From: Actinoallomurus soli | GTDB taxonomy: Bacteria; Actinomycetota; Actinomycetes; Streptosporangiales; Streptosporangiaceae | Assembly (NCBI RefSeq): GCF_024055715.1 | Contig: NZ_JAMXMV010000031.1 | Coordinates: forward strand, 1 to 64,000 | Direction of reading: 5' to 3' | DNA length: 64,000 nt | In this document: positions 6,504 to 12,799 of the stretch, piece by piece | How positions within the stretch are numbered: position 1 is the stretch's first letter | Layout: each line of letters opens with the position of its first letter | The notes under the pieces: model-generated | Database searches by the model: none | Told to the model about the DNA's origin: nothing | What the model saw: only the letters and a program-made list of their open reading frames with translations | Made by a program: the position numbers and the translations under genes

Positions 6504-6953
6504 TCACTTCTGGCCGGCTGTGGAACGGCTCTCCTGCCACCGCCGCACCGCCGTCTGCACGGCCTCTTCGTCTTCACGGGCACGAGCGCCGGATGCGCCC
6601 GCGGCACCGAGGATCACCCCACCGTCGGTGATCAGAACACCACCCGCGAAGGGGACGAAGTCGCCGCCGTACAGGTGCTGAATGCTGTCGACGATCGGCC
6701 CGGGCAGGTCGACCGAACCGGAGGACTTCAGCGCGAGAAGCGCGGTGCGCGCCTTGGCGACGGCGATACGGCTGGTCATCGGCATGCCGCCATCGCTCCG
6801 CCGCAGCACGATCGCCTCTCCCGCGACGTCGACGACGGCCACCGCCAGCGGCGGAAAGCCTCGCTCCGTACCGACCGCCAGCGCGGCTTGCACCAACCAG
6901 TCCGCGTCGGCCAACGTGAGCCCGGGAAGGCGCGGAGTATCAGACATGATCAT
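6504..6953 (-). CDS. GlcG/HbpS-family protein
   Basis: A 149-residue soluble protein of the GlcG/HbpS (DUF336) family. Visible family features are LTLADADWLVQAALAVGTER at the start, PPLAVAVVDVAGEAIVLRR, the helix TSRIAVAKARTALLAL, and FAGGVLITDGGVILGAAGASG near the end. Streptomyces HbpS binds haem and signals to a sensor kinase, whereas GlcG lies in glycolate operons; neither context is present, so its ligand cannot be inferred. A start six bases further on (MSDTPRL, 6947) is equally possible. No partner gene is adjacent. Confidence 0.8.
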   Translation of the reverse strand: MIMSDTPRLPGLTLADADWLVQAALAVGTERGFPPLAVAVVDVAGEAIVLRRSDGGMPMTSRIAVAKARTALLALKSSGSVDLPGPIVDSIQHLYGGDFVPFAGGVLITDGGVILGAAGASGARAREDEEAVQTAVRRWQESRSTAGQK

Positions 6954-7056
6954 GAAGCTATTCGCGACGGCACCCAGCGGTCAAAGCGGTCGACACTCCA
7001 CGGACGGCGACCGTGGACGTCGCACGGCCTCGACCGACGTGGTGGCAGGCCGAGGC

Positions 7057-7584
7057 TCACAGGCAGGTCCAGCAGTAGAGCCGGTCGTTCGCCTGACGGG
7101 CGCGACGCGCCAGAGCCACGAAGCCCTCGATGATGTCCAGGGCCAATGACGCGTCCATATGGCCGTCGAACTCCTCGATCCGCGCCCATTGATCGGCGAT
7201 CGAGGGCAGCGCGTAATCGTCGACTCCGGCGAACGCGTCACGGAGCCGGTCGTCGATTTCTTCCACCCACGGGCCGGTGTTCCACGGAGACTCCTCGGGC
7301 AGCCGTTCCATCTCTTCGCGTGACCTCGGCTTCGTCTCCTCCGGCGGCCAGACGCAGACGGTCTCGACCAGCCCGACGCTCCACGGCACAGCGAGGATCA
7401 GGCCGAGCAACCGGCCGAGGATGACGTGAGGATCGATCCCTTTCGCGTCCAGCGCGTCCACGCCTGCGCCGATGGTCGCCGGTCCGGTCGGCACGCCATC
7501 CCCTTCGTCGAGCAGCCGAAGCGCCGCCTCCCGGTCGGGCGCCCGGAAGTAATCGAACAGCACGCCCACGCGACCCGCTCCCAT
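7057..7584 (-). CDS. Conserved hypothetical protein, 175 residues
   Basis: The start MGAGRVGVLFDYFRAPDREA was chosen because the 21 codons before it look non-coding. The protein is soluble and acidic, with GVDALDAKGIDPHVILGRLL, a Trp/Pro-rich middle (VCVWPPEETKPRSREEMERL) and a final helix DIIEGFVALARRARQAN ending LYCWTCL. It resembles stand-alone cytoplasmic actinomycete proteins that begin with a VLFDYFRA-type strand; no function is known to me. A weak hairpin (6998-7003 with 7011-7016) follows it. Confidence 0.6.
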   Translation of the reverse strand: MGAGRVGVLFDYFRAPDREAALRLLDEGDGVPTGPATIGAGVDALDAKGIDPHVILGRLLGLILAVPWSVGLVETVCVWPPEETKPRSREEMERLPEESPWNTGPWVEEIDDRLRDAFAGVDDYALPSIADQWARIEEFDGHMDASLALDIIEGFVALARRARQANDRLYCWTCL

Positions 7585-7644
7585 CGACGTGTCAGGGGAC
7601 CACCATCGCGCGGATCGTACCGATGGCCACCGTCGAAAAACCGT

Positions 7645-7682
7645 CATGACCGGGCCGTCGCGCGGCGCCGCGAGTGGTCATG
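7645..7682. terminator. Hairpin downstream of the SRPBCC gene
   Basis: CATGACC (7645-7651) pairs with GGTCATG (7676-7682) around a GC-rich interior that can itself fold. It lies immediately 3' of the gene ending at 7696 on the minus strand. Weak evidence. Confidence 0.35.
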
Positions 7683-7695
7683 GCGGTCGACGACA

Positions 7696-8172
7696 TCACC
7701 TCCCGGAGGCGAGTTCGGCCAGGTGGCGCAGGGAGTTGGTGAGGTGGTCGGGGCCGAACGGCGGGAACTGGAAGTGTTCGCGGATGGCCTGAGGCACCGC
7801 CGACCAGTCGTAGGTGAGCGTGACCTCGGTCTCGGACGGGCCCAGCGGCGCGAGGTCGTAACGCCAGATCCAGCCGCCGAACTCCAGGTGACCGTCGCCG
7901 TTCTCCTGTCCGGGCAGCCAGCCGATGGCGTGCGGCGCGTCGAGCACCTGGACCTTGTTGGCCATCCGGTAGTCACCGTCGGGATGGTTGGGGTGATACA
8001 TGTCCATCCGGAAGACCTGCCCCACCTCGCTCAGCGGCGCCCGGTCGACGGCTTCCCGAACCCAGCCGGTGCCGTCGATCGCGGGATGGGCCGTCGGGTC
8101 CGCCAGCACCGCGAACATCTTCGCGGCGGGCACGGCGACGGTCAGGGTGGCGCTCACGTTCTCCTGGTCCAC
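7696..8172 (-). CDS. SRPBCC (START/Bet v1-fold) ligand-binding protein
   Basis: A 158-residue protein with GTG start. It opens with NVSATLTVAVPAAKMFAVLADP, the first strand and helix typical of the SRPBCC fold, and then has a Pro/His segment (RMDMYHPNHPDGDYRM). Alternating strands follow (IWRYDLAPLGPSETEVTLTY, then DWSAVP) and a long C-terminal helix ends in HLAELASGR. Members bind hydrophobic ligands or act as cyclases/dehydratases; nothing here selects a substrate. It is not closely linked to other genes. Confidence 0.75.
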   Translation of the reverse strand: MDQENVSATLTVAVPAAKMFAVLADPTAHPAIDGTGWVREAVDRAPLSEVGQVFRMDMYHPNHPDGDYRMANKVQVLDAPHAIGWLPGQENGDGHLEFGGWIWRYDLAPLGPSETEVTLTYDWSAVPQAIREHFQFPPFGPDHLTNSLRHLAELASGR

Positions 8173-8303
8173 GGGTGTGCACGCTCCTCGTCATCTCATC
8201 TCGGGTCTCCCGCAGGCGCGGGAGGCGCGTTCCACGATGTAGACCACGCGGAGAGGCGGAAGTCATCGGTCGCGCAGGCGGAACTTCGCACCCGGGTCAC
8301 AGG

Positions 8304-8834
8304 TCAAAGCGCGTAGACGTCGGCCGGTTCCCGGGACTCGCCGGGGCGGGCGAGGTCGACGACCAGGACAGGGCGCTCCTGCGTGTCGGCGACCGTCGCG
8401 AGGATCGCCAGGACGGGTACGTTCCTCGCGAGGCCCAGCGCCTTGGCCTCCGCGCTGGTGGGCCGCCGGGCGATGAGGTGTTCGGCGACGCTGCCGAACC
8501 GCCGTCCGGTGGCCGACTCGATGAGCCGCCGGACGCTCGCCGACACGGGCGCCTGGATGTCCAGGCCGGTGGCACGAGCGAGGTCGGGGTCCAGCCAGAG
8601 GCTGATGAACTCCCGCGGCATCTCCTCCTGCACGACCACCCGTTGGCGGAGGACCAGCGGCGCGCCTTCGGCGACTCCGAGCAGCCTCGCCGTCTCGGTA
8701 CGGGCCGGCCGTTGCTCGACGTACGTGACCTCCCCCGGTTCGTCGGCTTCGGCGCGGTCCAGCAGCGTACGGATCGGTCGTGCCCACATCGGTTCGCCCG
8801 GAGCCTTCGTCGGCATGTGGTTCGGCTCTGCCAT
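8304..8834 (-). CDS. Stand-alone UTRA effector-binding domain without DNA-binding domain
   Basis: A 176-residue protein with the UTRA domain that senses small molecules in HutC-type GntR regulators: EVTYVEQRPARTETARLLGV, LVLRQRVVVQEEMPREFISL, LIESATGRRFGSVAEHLIARR and PVLAILATVADTQERPVLVV. The N-terminal winged helix of about 70 residues is missing: ATG 8834 has only about 30 residues before the domain, and further upstream are fragments of other genes (8915-9155). It is either a truncated regulator or a ligand-binding protein acting without DNA contact. A 5' deletion that also made the neighbouring gene fusion is the simplest explanation. Confidence 0.7.
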   Translation of the reverse strand: MAEPNHMPTKAPGEPMWARPIRTLLDRAEADEPGEVTYVEQRPARTETARLLGVAEGAPLVLRQRVVVQEEMPREFISLWLDPDLARATGLDIQAPVSASVRRLIESATGRRFGSVAEHLIARRPTSAEAKALGLARNVPVLAILATVADTQERPVLVVDLARPGESREPADVYAL

Positions 8835-8914
8835 GGCGACCACCCAACCACGCGACAGGAGAGCCCGACAGCGGCCGTACGGTCCCCACGAGGCGACGGC
8901 GGGGGCGGGGTCAC

Positions 8915-9037
8915 ATGACCGAAGGTCTGAACCTCGTCGTGCGTCCCGCCTTCGAGGGGTTGCGGCTCCATCGGCTGGAGGCCCAGATCCAGCCCGACAA
9001 CCACGCCTCCATCGGTCTGGTCCGGCGGCTCGGCTCC
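8915..9037 (+). pseudogene. Fragment of a RimJ-type GNAT acetyltransferase
   Basis: About 41 codons encode FEGLRLHRLEAQIQPDNHAS followed by IGLVRRLGS, the characteristic acetyl-CoA-binding C-terminal block of RimJ/GNAT N-acetyltransferases. The sequence before it lacks the N-terminal half and the similarity stops abruptly at about 9037, where an oppositely oriented fragment begins. It is therefore a remnant. Confidence 0.65.
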
Positions 9038-9155
9038 GTTCGATGTCGGGTTGCTCGGTGTAGGTGGGCGGGTTGTGGAAGAGCCCGTAGCGCATCGCGC
9101 AGACCGTGGTCGCGCCGAGTACGGCGGCGGCCTCGACCGCCTGCTCGGGGGTCAT
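9033..9155 (-). pseudogene. C-terminal fragment of an MBL-fold (UlaG-like) hydrolase
   Basis: About 41 codons on the minus strand encode MTPEQAVEAAAVLGATTVCA then MRYGLFHNPPTYTEQPDIE, matching the C-terminal block of UlaG-like metallo-beta-lactamase-fold proteins, in which the family His is usually in HYG-x-F; here it has become RYG. No metal-binding HxHxDH region is present in any frame nearby. It abuts the GNAT fragment tail to tail, so two unrelated genes were cut and joined. Confidence 0.6.
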
Positions 9156-9219
9156 CGTGACGGAAGCGGTTGCGGCGCCGCCGAAGCCGCGCCGCATCTG
9201 AATCCCCGCCGGCCGGCGC

Positions 9220-9975
9220 TCAGCGACCGGGCGGGCGTACGAACATGACGCTGCCCGAGATGTGCTCCGCCGCTTCACTGCACAAGAAGACGGTCAGCGG
9301 CACCAGGTCCTCCGGTTGCCCGATGCGCCTGCCCGGGTACTGCGCGGCGACACGGGCGAGGTGCTCCTCGGTGACGATCTTCTCCATGCCCGGCGTGACG
9401 GTCAGGCCGGGGGCGAGGGCGGTGGTGCGGATGCCGTCGTCGGCGAGCTCCTGGTGGACGACGTTGGCCAGGACGTTCACCGCGGCCTTGGAACCGCCGT
9501 AGGCGGCCCCGCCGGGAGCGGTCTGCACGCTCACGGCGCTGGAGAGGTAGATGATGCGGCCTCCGCCGCCCCGGATCATCAGCGGCGCGAAGTGCTTCGT
9601 CGTCAGGACGCTGCCGATGAGGTTCGAGCCGAAAACCTCTTCGAAGAGGGATGCCTCGGCCTCCAGGATCGGCTGGCGGGGCGGCATCCAGCCGGCGTTG
9701 TTGATCAAAGCGTCGACCCGGCCCCACGCGCGGTCGACCTCGGCGGCGGCCTCGCGTACGGCGGCCTCGTCTCGGACGTCGGCCTCGAGGGCCAGGGCGG
9801 GCGGCGCGTCGGGCAGTGTTCCGATCTCGTCGACGACCGCCTGCGCCCGCTTACGGTCCCGTGCGAGCACCGCCACCCGGGCGCCCTCGGCCGCCAGGCC
9901 GAGGGCCAGTACGCGCCCGATCCCCTGCGCGGCCCCGGTCACGACCGCGACCTTGTCCGTGATGTCCACATTCAT
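9220..9975 (-). CDS. Short-chain dehydrogenase/reductase (SDR)
   Basis: A 251-residue classical SDR. The Rossmann cofactor motif VVTGAAQGIGR (TGxxxGxG) lies at about residues 11-21, NNAG at about 90, the catalytic Ser in IIYLSSAVSVQTAPGGAAYGGSK, and Tyr and Lys of Y-x3-K in the same stretch. The C-terminal GRRIGQPEDLVPLTVFLCSE and HISGSVMFV are typical. ATG 9975 is preferred to an upstream frame extension running through the operator. It is divergent from a TetR gene with a palindrome between them, so it is probably repressed by that regulator and induced by a small molecule. The substrate is unknown. Confidence 0.9.
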   Translation of the reverse strand: MNVDITDKVAVVTGAAQGIGRVLALGLAAEGARVAVLARDRKRAQAVVDEIGTLPDAPPALALEADVRDEAAVREAAAEVDRAWGRVDALINNAGWMPPRQPILEAEASLFEEVFGSNLIGSVLTTKHFAPLMIRGGGGRIIYLSSAVSVQTAPGGAAYGGSKAAVNVLANVVHQELADDGIRTTALAPGLTVTPGMEKIVTEEHLARVAAQYPGRRIGQPEDLVPLTVFLCSEAAEHISGSVMFVRPPGR

Positions 9976-10009
9976 CGCTGTGGCCTCTCGTCTATGGTGA
10001 GCAAAATGA

Positions 10010-10082
10010 CCAACTCCAACGCTGGAGTTGGGAACGCTCCTCACCGTAGACCCTTCCTCGGGTAACTACAACGTTGCCGTTG
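10010..10082. promoter_or_regulatory. TetR operators between SDR and tetR
   Basis: The main site is CCAACTCCA (10010-10018) and TGGAGTTGG (10023-10031), perfect 9-bp arms around ACGC. A second, shorter site has CAACG (10069-10073) and CGTTG (10078-10082) around TTGC, 16 bp before the tetR start. Both share the CAAC/GTTG core and lie between the divergent genes, as expected for an autoregulating TetR protein. Confidence 0.75.
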
Positions 10083-10097
10083 GATTAGAGTGAGATC

Positions 10098-10697
10098 ATG
10101 GCCTGGGACACGGAGGGGACCCGCCGCCGGCTGAAGGAGGCGGCGACGGTGGAGTTCGCCCAGTACGGGCCGGACGGCACGACCATGACGCGCATCGCCG
10201 AGCGGGCCGGCATCAACAAGGAACGGCTCTACAAGTACTTCGGCGACAAGGAGTCGCTGTTCGAGTCGGTGCTCCGCGACGAGCTGGAGAAGCTCGCCGC
10301 CGCCGTGACGCCGCCGGCCGACGGCCTGAAGGACATCGGGGAGTTCGCCGGGCGTACGTTCGACTACCACGCAGCCCATCCCGAGCTGGCGCGCCTGCTC
10401 CTGTGGGAGGGGCTGGCCGGCGGTCCCCCGGCCGACGAGGCGAACCGCACCGAGCACTACCGGCGCAAGGTCCGCGCCTTCGCGGCCGCACAGCGCGACG
10501 GCGCTCTCACCGACGACCTCGACCCCGCCTACCTCGCCTTCCTGGTCATCGGACTGGCCGCCTGGTGGCACGCCGCGCCGCAACTCACCCGCATGCTGTC
10601 CGGACTCGACCCGGACGACCCGGACGAGCGCACCCGCCGCCGCGCCTTCGTCGTACGCGCCGCGGAACGACTCGCCCTGCCGTACCGCGAGGCGTGA
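10098..10697 (+). CDS. TetR/AcrR-family transcriptional repressor
   Basis: A 199-residue protein. The N-terminal TetR helix-turn-helix is clear: RLKEAATVEFAQYGPDGTTM, then TRIAERAGINKERLYKYFGDK, in which KYFGDKESLF is the family signature after the recognition helix. The C-terminal part is helical (TFDYHAAHPELARLLLWEGL; FLVIGLAAWWHAAPQLTRML) and will bind an inducer. It is divergent from the SDR gene and has the palindromic operators at 10010-10082 in front of it. It therefore most likely controls itself and the SDR. Confidence 0.92.
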   Translation: MAWDTEGTRRRLKEAATVEFAQYGPDGTTMTRIAERAGINKERLYKYFGDKESLFESVLRDELEKLAAAVTPPADGLKDIGEFAGRTFDYHAAHPELARLLLWEGLAGGPPADEANRTEHYRRKVRAFAAAQRDGALTDDLDPAYLAFLVIGLAAWWHAAPQLTRMLSGLDPDDPDERTRRRAFVVRAAERLALPYREA

Positions 10698-10771
10698 CCG
10701 GGCAGCTCAGGGGCCGGTGAACCGGTTAAATGAGGCGACAGGAGTCGATTCCGGACACTACGGTACGGCGC

Positions 10772-11281
10772 ATGAGACCGATCGGGGAGAACGAGATCCG
10801 GGGCTCCTTCGTCAACTGCTCCAAGGGCGAGGCGCGCAAGATGCACCTGCCCCGGGGGCTGGCCGACCTGCCCTGGGACGACCTGGACTACTTGGGCTGG
10901 CGAGATCCGGGAGCACCGGACCGCGGCTACCTGGTGGCGGAACGCGGCGACGGGCTGATCGGGGTCTCGCTGCGCGTCTCGGCCGAGGTTCGCCGGAGCC
11001 TGGCGAAGACGACGGTCTGTTCCATCTGCCTGACGTCCCACGCGGGGTCGGGGGTCTCCCTCTTCGTCGCGCGCCGGGCGGGCGCCGCCGGACGTGACGG
11101 CAACACGGTGGGCACCTACATCTGCGGGGACCTGGCCTGTCCGCTGTACGTGCGCGGCAAGAAGAAGAACCCCCTCGCCACGCGGTTCACCGAGTCGCTC
11201 ACCCTCGAGGAGCAGGTGGGCCGGATGCGCGAGAACCTCGACGCCTTCCTGGACCAGGTCGTCGAGGAACGGACGTCCTGA
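10772..11281 (+). CDS. FBP-family treble-clef zinc-finger protein
   Basis: A 169-residue protein with the pattern of the FBP (fibronectin/EF-G-binding) C-terminal zinc-finger family. Residues about 70-140 contain CSICL, then ICGDLACPLYVRGKKK, giving two cysteine pairs for zinc. The N-terminal half has IRGSFVNCSKGEARKMHLP and LPWDDLDYLGWRDP. Gram-positive relatives bind elongation factor G and can rescue it from fusidic acid, so a ribosome-associated role is possible but inferred. ATG 10772 follows a short gap after tetR; a longer frame from 10730 lacks family similarity. Confidence 0.8.
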   Translation: MRPIGENEIRGSFVNCSKGEARKMHLPRGLADLPWDDLDYLGWRDPGAPDRGYLVAERGDGLIGVSLRVSAEVRRSLAKTTVCSICLTSHAGSGVSLFVARRAGAAGRDGNTVGTYICGDLACPLYVRGKKKNPLATRFTESLTLEEQVGRMRENLDAFLDQVVEERTS

Positions 11282-11615
11282 GGCGGACGGTCGCCGAAGA
11301 ACTTCTTCGGAAGCGTGCAACCCCGGCGCCACTTCATGCGTATTGGGGGGGCGGAAGGCACCTGTTCCGGAAGAGGGTGACGTCGATGGCGAGGTCGCCG
11401 CAGAGCCGGCCGGCCCACCGGGTCCGGCCGGTGTGCGCGTACGCCGGCCGGCCGTGCCGCGTGACCTCCACGCCGCGTACTGCCTCGGCCTCTTCCGGCG
11501 GTGTCCTCCACCTGCCCGGCCGCCCGCTCGAAACCGCGCCTGACGCGGAGCGGCCGCGCGACCGAACCGACTCCGCGCCCGCTCGCGGAGAGCTTCCCCG
11601 AAGGAGTGGACCCCT
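11282..11615. other. Intergenic region before the secreted protein gene
   Basis: About 330 bp without a supported gene. Open frames on both strands show no recognisable protein and only GC-driven codon bias. A G-run (seven G at about 11345) and several CCGGCCGG-type short palindromes are present. An AAGGAG ribosome binding site lies at 11601-11606 before the GTG at 11616. Confidence 0.4.
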
Positions 11616-12326
11616 GTGCGCTTGACGCGTCTTTCCGCCTCCGCGGCCATCGCCGCCGCGCTGGCCGCGCCCCTGGCCCTGGCCGGTACGGCCTCGGCCA
11701 CCACCGGAACCGGCTCCGCCTACGGCCTGGCCGCCAGTGGCCTGGTCGCCATCCCCGCCACCCCGGCTGCCACGGCCACCGCCGACAAGAGCCTGCTGCA
11801 CCTGCCGGCCAACCCCCTCATCGACGTCAAGGTCCTGCACGTCACCGCGAAACCCGCGTACGCGCGGGCCAGCGTCACCGACCTGCACGTCGCCAAGGCC
11901 GCCCTCACCGCGCACCTGGTCACCGCCACCTGCCACGACGGCACCGGTGTCAGCCGCCTGGCGGGCGCGAGCCTCGCCGGACACCGCCTCGCCGCCGTCG
12001 CCGCGCCGAACAGCGCCATCAACATCCCCGTCCAGGGACTCGGCACCGCCTCCGTCACCCTCAACAAACAGACCCGCAACGCCGACGGCAGCCTGACCGT
12101 CACCGCCATCGAGGCCGTCCTCCCGCTGGGCCCCGGCCGTACCCAGACCCTCAGCGTCAGCTCCGCCACCTGCTCCGGTGGCAGTGGCCAGAAGCCGCCC
12201 ACCCAGCCGCCGGGGAGTCCACAGCCGACCCCCACCCCGACCGCGACCGGCACCCCCGTCCCCGCGCCGCCCGGCGAGGCGCCCAAGCCCACCCCCGTCA
12301 CCGGCGACCTCCCCGTCACCGGCTGA
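11616..12326 (+). CDS. Secreted Ala/Pro-rich protein ending in an isolated LPVTG
   Basis: A 236-residue precursor with GTG start preceded by AAGGAG. A signal peptide (residues 1-28, AAIAAALAAPLALAGTASA) leads to a beta-rich domain of about 150 residues with two cysteines (ATCHDGTGV; SATCSGG), of the type annotated as choice-of-anchor P in actinomycetes. A Pro/Thr tail (PQPTPTPTATGTPVPAPPGE) spans about 195-230, and the protein ends GDLPVTG. LPVTG matches the sortase LPXTG box, but the stop codon follows at once, without the membrane helix and basic tail a sorting signal needs. It is thus released, or a truncated wall protein. A terminator follows. Confidence 0.75.
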   Translation: MRLTRLSASAAIAAALAAPLALAGTASATTGTGSAYGLAASGLVAIPATPAATATADKSLLHLPANPLIDVKVLHVTAKPAYARASVTDLHVAKAALTAHLVTATCHDGTGVSRLAGASLAGHRLAAVAAPNSAINIPVQGLGTASVTLNKQTRNADGSLTVTAIEAVLPLGPGRTQTLSVSSATCSGGSGQKPPTQPPGSPQPTPTPTATGTPVPAPPGEAPKPTPVTGDLPVTG

Positions 12327-12340
12327 TCGTCTGAGACGGA

Positions 12341-12380
12341 CCCTCGTGAGGAGACCAGTGCACGGGCCCCCTCACGAGGG
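12341..12380. terminator. 11-bp stem terminator
   Basis: CCCTCGTGAGG (12341-12351) and CCTCACGAGGG (12370-12380) are perfect inverted arms between the secreted-protein gene (plus) and the cupin-like gene (minus). Confidence 0.75.
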
Positions 12381-12404
12381 CCCTCCGAAGACCGAGCCGG
12401 CGGG

Positions 12405-12773
12405 TTACGCGGTGGGGACGGCGTAGCCGGGGATCGACGGCCAGCGGACGGTCATGACGACCGACTCCTCCTCGGCGTACCAGGAGTGGTCGACGCCGTG
12501 GCCCCACACCACGTAGTCGCCCTGTTCGCTCAGGACGACGTCGCGGCCGGGGAACTCCAGGTGGAACCGGCCGCTGATCAGGACGAGCAGGGCGGTGCGC
12601 TTCTCCTCCGTCGCCCACTGCGCCCGCCGGTCGCCGCGCGGGTGGACGCCCCACTTGATCTCGACGTCGTCGCTGTGCCGGATGTCGCCGACCGGCTTGA
12701 AATGACCGAGGAGCCAGCCCCGGTCACCGGCCGCGTCGGCGGCGGCCTTCCCGACGTACACGTTCTCCACCAC
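12405..12773 (-). CDS. Cupin-fold protein, last gene of the HSP90 operon
   Basis: A protein of about 122 residues starting at one of two consecutive GTG codons (12773 or 12770), 26 bp after the TPR gene; no strong ribosome binding site is visible. It reads as a single beta-barrel: WLLGHFKPVGDIRHSDDVEI, then IKWGVHPRGDRRAQW, LLVLISGRFHLEFPG, DVVLSEQGDYVVWGHGVDHS and WYAEEESVVMTVRWPS. The succession of strands with G-D-Y-V-W and HxxDHSW is that of small cupins; His and Asp residues could hold a metal. Co-transcription with the HSP90 and TPR genes suggests a role in the same process, but its activity is unknown. Confidence 0.65.
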   Translation of the reverse strand: MVENVYVGKAAADAAGDRGWLLGHFKPVGDIRHSDDVEIKWGVHPRGDRRAQWATEEKRTALLVLISGRFHLEFPGRDVVLSEQGDYVVWGHGVDHSWYAEEESVVMTVRWPSIPGYAVPTA

Positions 12774-12799
12774 GAGCGGCGACGCTAGCAGGCACTTCT

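Noticed and set aside
11334-11984. Minus-strand frame opposite the Ala/Pro-rich secreted protein, ending in an apparently protein-like stretch at 11340-11500
   Set aside because: The stretch has no start or ribosome binding site of its own and no family; it reads into Gly/Arg-rich antisense of the real gene.
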